Positions 1 to 8,365 of a DNA stretch of 20,328 nt are shown one piece after another. The translations under genes were made by a program, and so were the position numbers. The notes below the pieces were generated by a model. It worked only from the letters and a program-made list of their open reading frames with translations, made no database searches and was not told where the DNA came from. Origin of the DNA: an uncultured Oscillospiraceae bacterium (lineage in GTDB: Bacteria; Bacillota; Clostridia; Oscillospirales; Acutalibacteraceae); the NCBI GenBank assembly GCA_958448165.1, contig CAUDCW010000023.1:1-20328 (forward strand), given 5' to 3'. Every line of letters starts with the position of its first letter. Position 1 is the stretch's first letter.

Positions 1-36
1 ATTCCTGAGATTGATGAAAAGGAGTTTGCAAGATGA
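1..36 (+). CDS. C-terminal tail of an upstream gene, probably CpsC/Wzz-like chain-length regulator (partial)
   Basis: The frame starting at base 1 is open and ends in TGA at 34-36, giving the tail IPEIDEKEFAR. Its stop overlaps the ATG of the next gene (ATGA at 33-36), which is typical of translationally coupled genes. In Gram-positive polysaccharide operons the gene directly before the CpsD kinase is usually the membrane chain-length regulator CpsC/YveK. Many of these end with a phrase like 'GxIPxxDE' just after their second membrane helix, which this tail resembles. Only eleven residues are visible, so the identity rests on position and this short resemblance. Confidence 0.5.
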   Translation: MPEIDEKEFAR

Positions 37-812
37 ATATGTTAAAGCGCAAGGAAAAACCTGTTGTTAAAAAGTTTTACAGCGTGGCAAACAAAAATGC
101 CCCGTTTGCCTATGTTGAGGCATACAAGATGCTCAGCACAAATCTTGAATTCATCACAGCGGCAGAAAAATGCAAGAGTATTATGATAACCTCGTCGCTT
201 GCAAACGAGGGCAAAACAAACACATCTCTTAATCTTGCTCTCACTCTTTCCGGCTACGGCAAGAAGGTTTGTCTTGTTGAGTGCGACCTTCGCCGCCCGA
301 CAATTCACCGCTTTTTTGACGCTCAGCGCAAGACAAGCGGACTTACCAATGTACTGATGGGTCAGGTTGAAATTCAGGACGTCATCAGAAAGGTACGTGA
401 CAGAGATCTCGGCATACTGTTTGCAGGCGCTACACCGCCGAACCCATCTGAGCTTCTTTCAAGTCCGAGAATGCAGGAGGTTGTAAAGGAACTTGAAAAG
501 CAGTATGACTACATAATTTACGATACTCCACCTGTTTTTGTCGTTACCGATGCTGCTGCGCTCGGCAAATATATGGACGGTGCGGTGCTTGTTGTAAAGC
601 ACAATTCAACTGATAAGAATGTTGTTCTTAAGGCTAAGAAAAACCTTGAGAATGCCGGTGTAAAGATATTCGGAGCAATTTACAGCGAACACAGCGAAAA
701 GACGGGGTCGTATTCAAATTATGGCTATAACTATTACTATTATGACAGTCATTCAGGCGAAGACGGAAAGAAAAGCGAAAGCAAAAGCGGCGATGATAAG
801 GAAAATCATTGA
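33..812 (+). CDS. cpsD: CpsD/CapB-type bacterial tyrosine kinase (BY-kinase)
   Basis: This is a cytoplasmic P-loop autokinase that works with a CpsC/Wzz-type membrane partner to control polysaccharide chain length and export. The 259-residue protein has the family motifs in order: Walker A at about 54-62 (SLANEGKT), Walker A' at about 80-88 (LVECDLRRP) and Walker B at about 161-167 (IIYDTPP). A C-terminal tyrosine cluster (YGYNYYYYD, about 230-238) is the expected autophosphorylation tail, and the end is rich in Lys, Ser, Asp and Glu. Length matches the stand-alone Gram-positive kinases, which lack the membrane domain fused to the kinase in Proteobacteria. The start has AAAAGGAG eight bases upstream and overlaps the preceding stop. 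Kinase identity is firm; its effect on this polymer is inferred from the family. Confidence 0.93.
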   Translation: MNMLKRKEKPVVKKFYSVANKNAPFAYVEAYKMLSTNLEFITAAEKCKSIMITSSLANEGKTNTSLNLALTLSGYGKKVCLVECDLRRPTIHRFFDAQRKTSGLTNVLMGQVEIQDVIRKVRDRDLGILFAGATPPNPSELLSSPRMQEVVKELEKQYDYIIYDTPPVFVVTDAAALGKYMDGAVLVVKHNSTDKNVVLKAKKNLENAGVKIFGAIYSEHSEKTGSYSNYGYNYYYYDSHSGEDGKKSESKSGDDKENH

Positions 813-855
813 TTTGTTTTGTAACACTAATGTGTAATAATTCTGTAAAACAAAT
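812..855 (+). other. A+T-rich inverted repeat between cpsD and the priming transferase
   Basis: ATTTGTTTT at 812-820 is complementary to AAAACAAAT at 847-855. The intervening segment has a small nested hairpin (ACAC at 824-827, loop TAAT, GTGT at 832-835). The pairing is almost all A-T and no T-run follows, so it is not a convincing terminator. It may be a weak mRNA structure just before the next ribosome site, or chance in an A+T-rich gap. Confidence 0.25.
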
Positions 856-872
856 TTGAGGAGTGTGTAAAT

Positions 873-1583
873 ATGGAGCTTGATGTAAGAGGTATTGCGG
901 TTTATGAAATGCTTGCTGCTGCCGATGCTTCAAGTGTATCGGAAAGAAGTTCAGAAAAATTTGAATATAAAAGCAAGCCTTTTTATAACTTTTTTAAACG
1001 GGCGTTTGATATTGTCTGCTCGGCTTTGGCGCTGATAATTCTGATTCCGTTTTTTATTGTTATTGCGGCGGTCATTATGATAAGCGACCGCAATTTAAAG
1101 CCGTTTTTCGTTCAGAAACGCTGCGGCAAAAACGGTAAGCTGTTCAGCTTCATTAAATTCCGCTCAATGTGCGTTGACGCAGAAGCAAAGCTTGCAGCCT
1201 TGCAGGAGCAAAACGAGATGGACGGTCCCGTTTTTAAAATAACTGATGATCCAAGAATCACAAAGGTCGGCAAATTCATCAGAGCAACAGGTATTGACGA
1301 GCTGCCTCAGCTTTTCAATATTTTTGTAGGGCAGATGTCCTTTGTAGGACCTCGTCCTGCTCTTCCGAAAGAGGTAGAGCAGTACAGCGAAACAGACAGA
1401 TTAAGATTGCTTGTAAAGCCGGGTCTTACCTGTTACTGGCAGATTCAGCCGAGAAGAAACTCAATCTCATTTGAAAAATGGATGGAGCTTGACCGTAAGT
1501 ACATAAAAGAGCGCAGCTTCCGGCTTGATATTAAGCTGATGTTCAAAACTGCACTGACTGTGTTTCGCAGGGAAGGCTGCTGA
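873..1583 (+). CDS. Priming sugar-phosphate transferase (polyisoprenyl-phosphate hexose-1-phosphate transferase)
   Basis: This enzyme should start each repeat unit by moving a sugar-1-phosphate from a UDP-sugar to undecaprenyl phosphate at the inner face of the membrane. The 236-residue protein is the short, monotopic form. It has an N-terminal region of about 35 residues with no clear fold, a single hydrophobic segment at about 46-71, then the catalytic core. Core motifs are KFRSM (95-99), the Asp-Glu pair in GIDELPQLFNI (D142/E143), VGPRPALPKE (158-167) and the PGL...WQ element (183-190). GAGGAG nine bases upstream supports the start. Gene order (kinase, then priming transferase) is standard. 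The sugar transferred cannot be read from the sequence; Glc, Gal, GalNAc or a diamino sugar are all possible. Confidence 0.92.
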   Translation: MELDVRGIAVYEMLAAADASSVSERSSEKFEYKSKPFYNFFKRAFDIVCSALALIILIPFFIVIAAVIMISDRNLKPFFVQKRCGKNGKLFSFIKFRSMCVDAEAKLAALQEQNEMDGPVFKITDDPRITKVGKFIRATGIDELPQLFNIFVGQMSFVGPRPALPKEVEQYSETDRLRLLVKPGLTCYWQIQPRRNSISFEKWMELDRKYIKERSFRLDIKLMFKTALTVFRREGC

Positions 1584-1614
1584 TGAATATATAAAGTGTA
1601 AATGTGGAGGCACT

Positions 1615-2667
1615 ATGGTTGAATATAATGTAAAGCTTAACGGCAAGACAATATTTGTTACAGGAGCAGCAGGTTTTATTGGAGCAAACTTAGTAAAACG
1701 ACTGCTCAATACTTACGATGATATTACGGTTATTGGCATTGATAATATGAATGATTATTACGATGTTAGCATTAAGGAGGAAAGATTAAAAGCTTTAGAA
1801 GATAAAGCTTCTTTTGTTTTTGTTAGGGGCGATATTGCCGACAAGGCACTTATCACTGAAATTTTTGAAAAATACAGACCCGATGTTGTTGTAAATCTGG
1901 CGGCTCAGGCAGGCGTGCGTTATTCAATAACAAATCCAGATGCGTACATAGAGTCGAATTTAGTCGGATTTTTCAATATACTTGAGGCTTGCCGCCATTA
2001 CCCTGTTGAACATTTGGTTTACGCAAGCTCTTCAAGCGTTTATGGCTCCAATAAAAAGGTTCCGTACAGCACTGAGGATAAGGTGGACAATCCTGTTTCT
2101 CTTTATGCGGCTACAAAAAAATCAAACGAGCTTATGGCTCACGCCTATTCAAAGCTTTATGATATTCCGTCAACAGGACTGAGATTCTTTACTGTTTATG
2201 GCCCTGCCGGACGGCCTGATATGGCTTATTTCGGCTTTACAAATAAGCTTGTAAACGGAGAAACCATTAAGATTTTTAATTACGGTAATTGCAAGCGTGA
2301 TTTTACATATATTGACGATATTGTAGAGGGTGTTGTACGTGTTATGCAAAAGGCACCCGACAGAAAAACTGGTGAGGACGGTCTGCCGATACCGCCGTAT
2401 GCGGTGTATAACATCGGCAATAATCAGCCTGAGAATCTGCTCGATTTCGTTGACATTCTTCAGCATGAGCTTATTTCAGCAGGAGTTCTGCCGAGTGATT
2501 ATGACTTTGAAGCACACAAGGAACTAGTGCCGATGCAGCCCGGTGATGTACCTGTTACCTATGCAGATACAGATGCATTAGAGCGTGACTTCGGCTTCCA
2601 GCCGTCAACAAGCCTGCGTGACGGCTTGCGTAAGTTTGCACGCTGGTACAAAGAGTATTATATGTGA
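1615..2667 (+). CDS. NAD-dependent sugar epimerase, likely UDP-glucuronate 4-epimerase
   Basis: This extended short-chain dehydrogenase probably interconverts UDP-glucuronate and UDP-galacturonate. The 350-residue protein has the nucleotide-binding GAAGFIG at 17-23, a Ser-rich catalytic stretch (YASSSSVYG, 136-144) and the catalytic YAATK at 164-168. LRFFTVYGPAGRPDMAYFGF (189-208) and the following CKRDFTYIDDI closely resemble the UDP-glucuronate 4-epimerase group (Cap1J/LspL/GAE) rather than GalE. The next gene makes UDP-glucuronate, the expected substrate, which supports the call. GGAGG precedes the ATG. The alternative is another UDP-sugar epimerase of the same clan. Confidence 0.82.
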   Translation: MVEYNVKLNGKTIFVTGAAGFIGANLVKRLLNTYDDITVIGIDNMNDYYDVSIKEERLKALEDKASFVFVRGDIADKALITEIFEKYRPDVVVNLAAQAGVRYSITNPDAYIESNLVGFFNILEACRHYPVEHLVYASSSSVYGSNKKVPYSTEDKVDNPVSLYAATKKSNELMAHAYSKLYDIPSTGLRFFTVYGPAGRPDMAYFGFTNKLVNGETIKIFNYGNCKRDFTYIDDIVEGVVRVMQKAPDRKTGEDGLPIPPYAVYNIGNNQPENLLDFVDILQHELISAGVLPSDYDFEAHKELVPMQPGDVPVTYADTDALERDFGFQPSTSLRDGLRKFARWYKEYYM

Positions 2668-2683
2668 GGTGTGACGAAATAAA

Positions 2684-3940
2684 ATGAGTTTAAAAAACAT
2701 TGAAAAGCATAAAATAGCCGTTGCAGGTACTGGCTATGTGGGTTTGTCTATTGCTACTATTCTGTCACAGCACCACAAGGTGTATGCCATTGATATAGTG
2801 CCTGAAAAGGTTGAGCTGATTAATAACAAAAAATCGCCTATTCAGGACGAATATATAGAAAAGTACCTTGCAGAAAAAGACTTGGATTTAACCGCAACGC
2901 TTGACGCAAAGGAAGCGTACAGCAACGCCGATTTTGTTGTAATAGCCGCACCGACAAATTATGACAGCAAGAAAAACTTCTTTGATACATCGGCGGTTGA
3001 AGCTGTAATTAAGCTTGTTATGGAATATAACCCGAGCGCGATTATGGTAATAAAGTCAACAATTCCCGTCGGATATACACAGAGCATAAGAGAAAAAACA
3101 GGCAGTAAAAACATTATCTTCAGTCCTGAATTTTTACGAGAATCAAAGGCTTTATATGACAACCTATACCCGAGCCGAATTATTGTCGGTACTGATATGC
3201 ACGACAGCCGCCTTGTAGAAGCCGCCCATACCTTTGCATCACTCTTGAAGGAGGGCGCAATAAAAGAGGATATACCAACCCTGTTTATGGGATTTACAGA
3301 AGCCGAAGCAGTAAAGCTTTTTGCTAATACATACCTCGCATTGAGGGTCAGCTATTTTAACGAACTGGATACATATGCCGAGATGAAAGGCTTAAACACT
3401 CAGCAGATTATAGACGGCGTTTGTCTTGACCCGAGAATCGGCTCGCACTACAACAATCCGTCATTTGGCTACGGCGGCTACTGTCTGCCAAAGGACACAA
3501 AACAGCTTCTGGCAAACTACGCCGATGTTCCCGAGAATCTGATTGAGGCTATTGTTGAATCAAACAGAACACGAAAGGATTATATAGCAGACAGAGTGCT
3601 GGAGCTTGCCGGTGGATATGCGGCTAACAGCGATTATGATGTTGCCTTGGAAAAAGAGGTTGTTGTTGGCGTTTACCGTTTGACAATGAAAAGTAACAGC
3701 GACAACTTCCGTCAAAGCTCAATTCAGGGCGTTATGAAGCGCATCAAGGCAAAGGGAGCGACCGTAATAGTCTACGAGCCGACTCTCAATGACGGTGAAA
3801 CCTTTTTTGGCAGCAAAGTTGTAAATGATTTAGATAAATTCAAATCGCTCAGTCAGGCGATTATCGCAAATCGCTATGACAGCTGTCTTGACGATGTTAA
3901 GGACAAGGTATACACAAGGGATATTTTCAGGAGAGATTGA
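2684..3940 (+). CDS. ugd: UDP-glucose 6-dehydrogenase
   Basis: This enzyme oxidises UDP-glucose to UDP-glucuronate with two NAD+ molecules, supplying the acidic sugar branch. The 418-residue protein has an N-terminal Rossmann motif GTGYVGLSIA (15-24), the conserved KSTIPVG (124-130) and SPEFLRE (147-153), and the catalytic-cysteine motif GYGGYCLPKDTKQL with Cys at about 267. Length fits the short bacterial form. The start has GAGGTG twelve bases upstream, within the end of the epimerase gene, so the two are probably translated together. UDP-ManNAc dehydrogenase is a related alternative, but the LRESKALYDNLYPSRIIVG stretch and overall form fit UDP-glucose dehydrogenase better. Confidence 0.9.
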   Translation: MSLKNIEKHKIAVAGTGYVGLSIATILSQHHKVYAIDIVPEKVELINNKKSPIQDEYIEKYLAEKDLDLTATLDAKEAYSNADFVVIAAPTNYDSKKNFFDTSAVEAVIKLVMEYNPSAIMVIKSTIPVGYTQSIREKTGSKNIIFSPEFLRESKALYDNLYPSRIIVGTDMHDSRLVEAAHTFASLLKEGAIKEDIPTLFMGFTEAEAVKLFANTYLALRVSYFNELDTYAEMKGLNTQQIIDGVCLDPRIGSHYNNPSFGYGGYCLPKDTKQLLANYADVPENLIEAIVESNRTRKDYIADRVLELAGGYAANSDYDVALEKEVVVGVYRLTMKSNSDNFRQSSIQGVMKRIKAKGATVIVYEPTLNDGETFFGSKVVNDLDKFKSLSQAIIANRYDSCLDDVKDKVYTRDIFRRD

Positions 3941-3954
3941 GAGAGTGTTTGAAT

Positions 3955-4731
3955 ATGAAAGTAGTAATATTAGCCGGCGGTTTCGGCACACGAATTTCCG
4001 AAGAATCTGCATTTAAACCAAAGCCTATGATTGAGATAGGCGGTATGCCGATGTTGTGGCATATTATGAAAGGGTATTCCTACTATGGATTTAATGAGTT
4101 TATTATTTGTGCCGGGTATAAGCAGCATGTAATTAAAGAGTGGTTTGCGGATTATTTTCTTCACACCTCAGATGTAACCTTTGACTTTACAAACGGAAAT
4201 GAAATGATAGTTCATAATAAGCACGCAGAGCCGTGGAAAGTAACTGTGGTAGATACAGGATTGAATACACAAACAGGTGGACGAGTAAAACGCATCAAGG
4301 ATTATGTCGGCAATGAAACCTTTATGCTGACCTATGGCGATGCGATAGGCGATATAAATATTAAAGAACTTTTAGAATATCACCGCTCACACGGAAAGAT
4401 CGGTACAGTCACTGTTTATAACTTCGGGCAGAACAAGGGTGTGCTTGAAATCGGAAGCAATGGCACTGTTGAAGCCTTTCGTGAAAAAAGCGATTTGGAC
4501 GGAGATTTAATAAATATAGGATTTATGGTATTTGAGCCTGATTTGTTCAACTATATTGACGGAGATTCAACTGTTTTTGAAAAGGAGCCTATGTTGCGAC
4601 TCGTAAATGAGAATCAGCTTATGTCCTATACTCATAAAGGCTACTGGCAGTGTATGGATACCCTGAGGGAAAAACAACAGCTTGAAAAGCTTTGGGAAAC
4701 TAAGAAAGCACCGTGGAAAATATGGGAATAA
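3955..4731 (+). CDS. rfbF: Glucose-1-phosphate cytidylyltransferase
   Basis: This enzyme activates glucose-1-phosphate with CTP to CDP-glucose, the first step of CDP-linked deoxysugar synthesis. From the ATG at 3955 the protein has 258 residues and opens directly with the nucleotidyltransferase signature (ILAGGFGTRISEESAFKPKP, 5-24). The family's typical MIEIGGMPMLWHIMKGYSYYG and a metal-binding-type YGD (127-129) follow. An in-frame TTG at 3937 overlaps the ugd stop, but it lies only three bases after AGGAG, so the ATG with GAGAG nine bases upstream is the better start. The next gene encodes the CDP-glucose dehydratase, confirming the cytidylyl rather than thymidylyl branch. Confidence 0.93.
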   Translation: MKVVILAGGFGTRISEESAFKPKPMIEIGGMPMLWHIMKGYSYYGFNEFIICAGYKQHVIKEWFADYFLHTSDVTFDFTNGNEMIVHNKHAEPWKVTVVDTGLNTQTGGRVKRIKDYVGNETFMLTYGDAIGDINIKELLEYHRSHGKIGTVTVYNFGQNKGVLEIGSNGTVEAFREKSDLDGDLINIGFMVFEPDLFNYIDGDSTVFEKEPMLRLVNENQLMSYTHKGYWQCMDTLREKQQLEKLWETKKAPWKIWE

Positions 4732-4748
4732 TTGCGGAGGACAGGAAA

Positions 4749-5804
4749 ATGGGTTTTGATTTGAGCTTTTACAAAGATAAAAATGTGTTTGTAACAGGCC
4801 ATACGGGCTTTAAAGGCTCATGGCTTTGTAAAATGCTTGTCAACGCCGGAGCAAATGTAACGGGTTATTCTCTTACTCCTCCGACAAAACCGTCTCTTTT
4901 TGAGATTGCCGGGATAGAAAAGGATATAAATTCTGTAATAGGTGATATCCGTGATTATGATAAATTAAAATCCGCATTTGATGAGGCGCAGCCTGAATTC
5001 GTGCTTCATCTGGCGGCACAGCCTATTGTTCGTTACAGCTACAAAGACCCTGCTTATACATATGAAACAAATGTAATGGGAACAGTCAATATTCTGGAGT
5101 GTGTTCGTCACAGTTCCTGTGTTAAATCGTTCCTTAATGTTACAACTGATAAGGTTTATCTTAATAAGGAATGGGAGTGGGGTTATCGTGAGAACGAGGA
5201 GCTTGACGGCTATGACCCGTACTCAAACTCAAAATCCTGCTCGGAGCTTGTAACGCACAGCTATAAAAACAGCTTTTTCGGTGACGGCAGTGTTGCAATT
5301 TCAACTGCAAGGGCAGGCAATGTTATCGGCGGCGGCGATTTTGCAAATGACAGAATCATTCCCGACTGTATCCGTGCTGCAATAAATAAAGAAGATATTA
5401 TCGTAAGAAATCCGTTTTCAACAAGACCCTATCAGCATGTTTTAGAGCCGCTTTATGCTTATCTTATGATTGCGGCTATGCAGTATGAGGATAATAAGTT
5501 TGCAGGTTATTACAATGTAGGCCCTGATGACTGCGACTGCTTTCAGACAGGCGCGCTTGTTGATTTGTTTGTCAAGCACTGGGGAGATGGATTAAAATGG
5601 ATTAACCGCTATGACGGAGGACCGCATGAGGCGAATTTCTTAAAGCTTGACTGTTCAAAGTTGAAAGCAACATTCGGCTGGAAGCCACATTGGAATCTTG
5701 ACAAGGCGATTGAAAAGGTTGTCGAATGGAGCAAATGCTGGCTCGACAATGGCGATATAAGAGCTTGTATGGACAGGCAGATATCGGAATTTATTAATGC
5801 ATAA
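4749..5804 (+). CDS. rfbG: CDP-glucose 4,6-dehydratase
   Basis: This enzyme converts CDP-glucose to CDP-4-keto-6-deoxyglucose with tightly bound NAD+, the branch point for CDP-6-deoxy and CDP-3,6-dideoxy sugars. The ATG at 4749 has a perfect GGAGG eight bases upstream and gives 351 residues. The in-frame ATG at 4713 lies inside rfbF without a comparable site. Motifs are the dinucleotide-binding GHTGFKGSW (17-25), the substrate-binding TTDKVY (132-137) and the catalytic YSNSK (158-162). GHTGFKG and the TTDKVY loop are hallmarks of RfbG rather than the dTDP dehydratase RmlB. It lies 17 bases after rfbF. Confidence 0.93.
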   Translation: MGFDLSFYKDKNVFVTGHTGFKGSWLCKMLVNAGANVTGYSLTPPTKPSLFEIAGIEKDINSVIGDIRDYDKLKSAFDEAQPEFVLHLAAQPIVRYSYKDPAYTYETNVMGTVNILECVRHSSCVKSFLNVTTDKVYLNKEWEWGYRENEELDGYDPYSNSKSCSELVTHSYKNSFFGDGSVAISTARAGNVIGGGDFANDRIIPDCIRAAINKEDIIVRNPFSTRPYQHVLEPLYAYLMIAAMQYEDNKFAGYYNVGPDDCDCFQTGALVDLFVKHWGDGLKWINRYDGGPHEANFLKLDCSKLKATFGWKPHWNLDKAIEKVVEWSKCWLDNGDIRACMDRQISEFINA

Positions 5805-5825
5805 TAACTTATGAGGATCAATAAT

Positions 5826-6737
5826 ATGAAAAATGTAATTATCACGGGTGCTGACGGCTTTGTCGGCAGCTACACGGTTGAATGTTTTTTGCAAAATGGA
5901 GTTAATGTTCTTGCTCTAGACATAGGGGAAAAGGCAAAAAGACTTCAGGCACACGACAGGCTTCAATATAAGAAGTGTGATATAACGGATATTGATGCCT
6001 TGCTAAAAATCATACCGAAAAATGTTTATGATACATTTATTCACTTTGCGTGGGCAGGCTCAGCCGGACCGGACAGAGTTGATTACAATCTGCAAATGAA
6101 AAATGCTCTTAACACGGTAGAGTGTATGAAAGCCGCAAAAAAGCTTGGGTGTACTCGCTTTGTCTGTGCAGGAAGCATTATGGAATATGAGGTAGAGGCG
6201 GCAATTCACTCGCAGGGCAGTAAACCGGGTATGGGATATATCTACGGTATGGGCAAGCACATTGCGCATTGTATGTGTAAGTCTGTTGCGGTGGATATAG
6301 GCATTGAGCTTGTATGGCCTATGATTACAAACGCATACGGTGTTGGTGAGCTGTCGCCAAGATTTGTAAATACAACGCTCCGAAAGATTATTAATGGCGA
6401 ACCGCTTCTATTTACCGCTGCAACTCAGAACTATGATTTTGTTTATGTCACCGATGTAGCAAAAGCGTTTTATCTCATTGCAAAGAACGGCAAGCCGTTT
6501 TGTGAATATATGATAGGCAGCACAAACGCCCGTCCGCTAAAGGAGTTTATCCTTGAAATGCAGCAGGCTTGTGCTCCTCAGGCGACGCCGCTCTTCGGCG
6601 ATGTTCCGTTTACCGGCACAAATATGCCCTTGAATACTTTTGATACAACTGATACCCAAACGGATTGCGGATTCAAAGCTGAGATAAGCTTTGCAGAGGG
6701 TACAAGAATGACAATGGAATGGCTCAAGACACTGTAA
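5826..6737 (+). CDS. NAD(P)-dependent SDR, probable CDP-4-keto-6-deoxyhexose reductase
   Basis: This 303-residue extended short-chain dehydrogenase has GADGFVG (8-14) for cofactor binding, a serine element AGSIMEYE (115-122) and catalytic YGMGK (140-144). It follows rfbFG directly, so it most likely reduces the 4-keto group of CDP-4-keto-6-deoxyglucose or its epimer, as CDP-abequose synthase (RfbJ) and related reductases do. The usual 3-dehydratase RfbH is absent, so the product would be a 6-deoxy rather than a 3,6-dideoxy sugar. The ATG at 5826 has GAGG nine bases upstream; the ATG at 5811 lies upstream of that site and is less likely. Substrate stereochemistry cannot be read. An epimerase function remains possible. 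Confidence 0.72.
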   Translation: MKNVIITGADGFVGSYTVECFLQNGVNVLALDIGEKAKRLQAHDRLQYKKCDITDIDALLKIIPKNVYDTFIHFAWAGSAGPDRVDYNLQMKNALNTVECMKAAKKLGCTRFVCAGSIMEYEVEAAIHSQGSKPGMGYIYGMGKHIAHCMCKSVAVDIGIELVWPMITNAYGVGELSPRFVNTTLRKIINGEPLLFTAATQNYDFVYVTDVAKAFYLIAKNGKPFCEYMIGSTNARPLKEFILEMQQACAPQATPLFGDVPFTGTNMPLNTFDTTDTQTDCGFKAEISFAEGTRMTMEWLKTL

Positions 6738-6751
6738 GCGGAGGTAAAGTA

Positions 6752-7327
6752 ATGGTTCAGAAATTCGATTTCAAAGAGCTTGATTTAAAGGGTGCGTATC
6801 TGATAAAACCTTTCTACGCAACTGATAACAGAGGCGGCTTGATTAAGGACTATAACATTGACGTTTTTAAAGGCAACGGAATAGACCATGAACTTAAAGA
6901 GGTATTTTACACTGTTTCAAAACGAGGCGTTATCCGTGCTACGCATTTTCAGCTGATAAAGCAGCAGCCAAAGCTTGTTCGTTGTATCAGCGGTCATGTT
7001 TATGATGTAATTGTTGACTTGCGTCCCGATTCTGAAACCTATGGTCAATGGAGGGGCTTTCACTTAACAGCAGAAAACACTGACAGCATTTTGGTTCCGG
7101 CAGGCTTTGGACACGGTTATCTTGTAATAGACGATTCAGTTGTCAGCTATAAATGCGCCGAGGTGTTTTTTGGCGAGGGTGATTCCGGAATTATGTATAA
7201 TGACCCGGATATAGGAATAGAATGGCCGTTTGAATTGATTGGCGGCAAAGAAAACCTGATAATCAGTGAAAAGGATCTCAATTTGATGACCTTTAAAGAA
7301 TATACTGAGAAAATGACAAAAAACTGA
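6752..7327 (+). CDS. RmlC-like cupin, probable CDP-4-keto-6-deoxyhexose 3- and/or 5-epimerase
   Basis: This 191-residue protein has the RmlC (dTDP-4-dehydrorhamnose 3,5-epimerase) layout. RATHFQL (62-68) carries the catalytic-base His65. KLVRCISGHVYDVIVDLRP (74-92), GFGHGYLV (118-125), YNDPDIGIEWP (149-159) and SEKD with Asp175 follow. The canonical K-T-T-x-Y-Y-x-P segment that carries the catalytic tyrosine reads YKCAEVFFGEGD here (133-144). By my alignment the acid tyrosine is Phe139 and the preceding Tyr is Val138. No rmlA, rmlB or rmlD is present, while rfbF and rfbG are, so a CDP substrate is likely. GGAGG seven bases before 6752 fixes the start; the upstream in-frame ATG at 6719 lies inside the previous gene. 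Confidence 0.8.
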   Translation: MVQKFDFKELDLKGAYLIKPFYATDNRGGLIKDYNIDVFKGNGIDHELKEVFYTVSKRGVIRATHFQLIKQQPKLVRCISGHVYDVIVDLRPDSETYGQWRGFHLTAENTDSILVPAGFGHGYLVIDDSVVSYKCAEVFFGEGDSGIMYNDPDIGIEWPFELIGGKENLIISEKDLNLMTFKEYTEKMTKN

Positions 7328-7368
7328 CGGTATACTATTTTCGCCTGAGTCAGAAAGGTTGTAGTTAA

Positions 7369-8361
7369 ATGAATGTAGTTTATTCGGCAAGTGATTTGTA
7401 TTCTTCTCTTGCAGGAATTTCTTTGACTTCTCTGTTGATGAATAATACTGATGTTGACAAAATTAATGTCATCATAATGGACAATGAAATCAGTGATGAA
7501 AATAAGGCAAAGCTTAAAGCAACTGCCGACAGATATAATCGGGATATTCGCTTTGTGCCGTTGTCAGCCTCATTAGAAAATACCGATATAAATCTGCAAA
7601 AATGGAATATCAGCACATTCGGGCGTTTGTTTGAGGCTTCTTCACTGCCTGATGTTGACAAGGTAATACATATTGATTGCGATACGGTTGTTGACGGTTC
7701 TCTGAAAGATTTATGGGAGCTTGATATGACCCATGCTATAGTTGCCGGGGCACCCGATTGTCTGAGCGATGATTATAAATTCAATATAGGACTGATGCCG
7801 GACGATACATATATTAACGCCGGTGTTATCGTGATGAATTTACAAAGAATTCGTGAGCTTGGCATTGAAAAGCTTTTTTTGAAATATATAAGCGAGAAAA
7901 GCAAGCTTTTAACTTATGTAGATCAAGAGGTTTTAAATTCCTGTGTACCCGAAGAAGAAAAGATAGAAATTCCTCTTCGTTATAACTCATACAGTATTTT
8001 GCATTATCTTTCATATAAAAGGCTTAAATCTTTGCGTCACGTAAATCATATGTTTTCTGAGAAGATTTATACTGACGCTGTTGAAAATGCAGCCATACTT
8101 CATTATACAAGTTGTTTTCTTGAGGGTACCAGACCGTGGGTTGAGGGGGATAAACACCCTAAAAAGGCTCTTTTTGAGCACTACAAGGCAGCTTCTGAGT
8201 GGGATGATATGGAGCAGTGGCAAGATAGTCGCGGTGCTTTAAAAAAGTTTATGTCGTTAGCGGTTAAACTTATTCCCAAATTTGTTTTAGCTCCTGTTGT
8301 AGGATATATCCACGGCGTCTATATACCTCGACGCAATAAAAAAAGACAGGAGGGCAACTGA
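7369..8361 (+). CDS. Family 8 (GT8) retaining glycosyltransferase
   Basis: This enzyme should add one sugar, often Glc, Gal or GalA from a UDP donor, with retention of the anomeric bond. The 330-residue protein starts with a GT8-type strand (MNVVYSASDLYSSLAGISLTS in outline). It has the metal-binding DCD at 103-105 within IHIDCDTVV, then YINAGVIVMNL (148-158), DQEVLN (185-190) and a C-terminal HYTSC...RPW element with His245. All are typical of GT8 (WaaJ/glycogenin-like). A hydrophobic stretch near 300-319 followed by RRNKKR suggests peripheral membrane attachment. AAAGG ten bases upstream supports the start. If UDP-galacturonate is the donor it would link to the first sugar module, but that is a guess. 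Confidence 0.88.
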   Translation: MNVVYSASDLYSSLAGISLTSLLMNNTDVDKINVIIMDNEISDENKAKLKATADRYNRDIRFVPLSASLENTDINLQKWNISTFGRLFEASSLPDVDKVIHIDCDTVVDGSLKDLWELDMTHAIVAGAPDCLSDDYKFNIGLMPDDTYINAGVIVMNLQRIRELGIEKLFLKYISEKSKLLTYVDQEVLNSCVPEEEKIEIPLRYNSYSILHYLSYKRLKSLRHVNHMFSEKIYTDAVENAAILHYTSCFLEGTRPWVEGDKHPKKALFEHYKAASEWDDMEQWQDSRGALKKFMSLAVKLIPKFVLAPVVGYIHGVYIPRRNKKRQEGN

Positions 8362-8365
8362 TTTT

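Noticed and set aside
6752..7327. Reading the RmlC-like gene as part of a dTDP-rhamnose pathway
   Set aside because: No rmlA, rmlB or rmlD is in the window, and the immediate neighbours are rfbF and rfbG of the CDP branch. An rml set elsewhere cannot be excluded.
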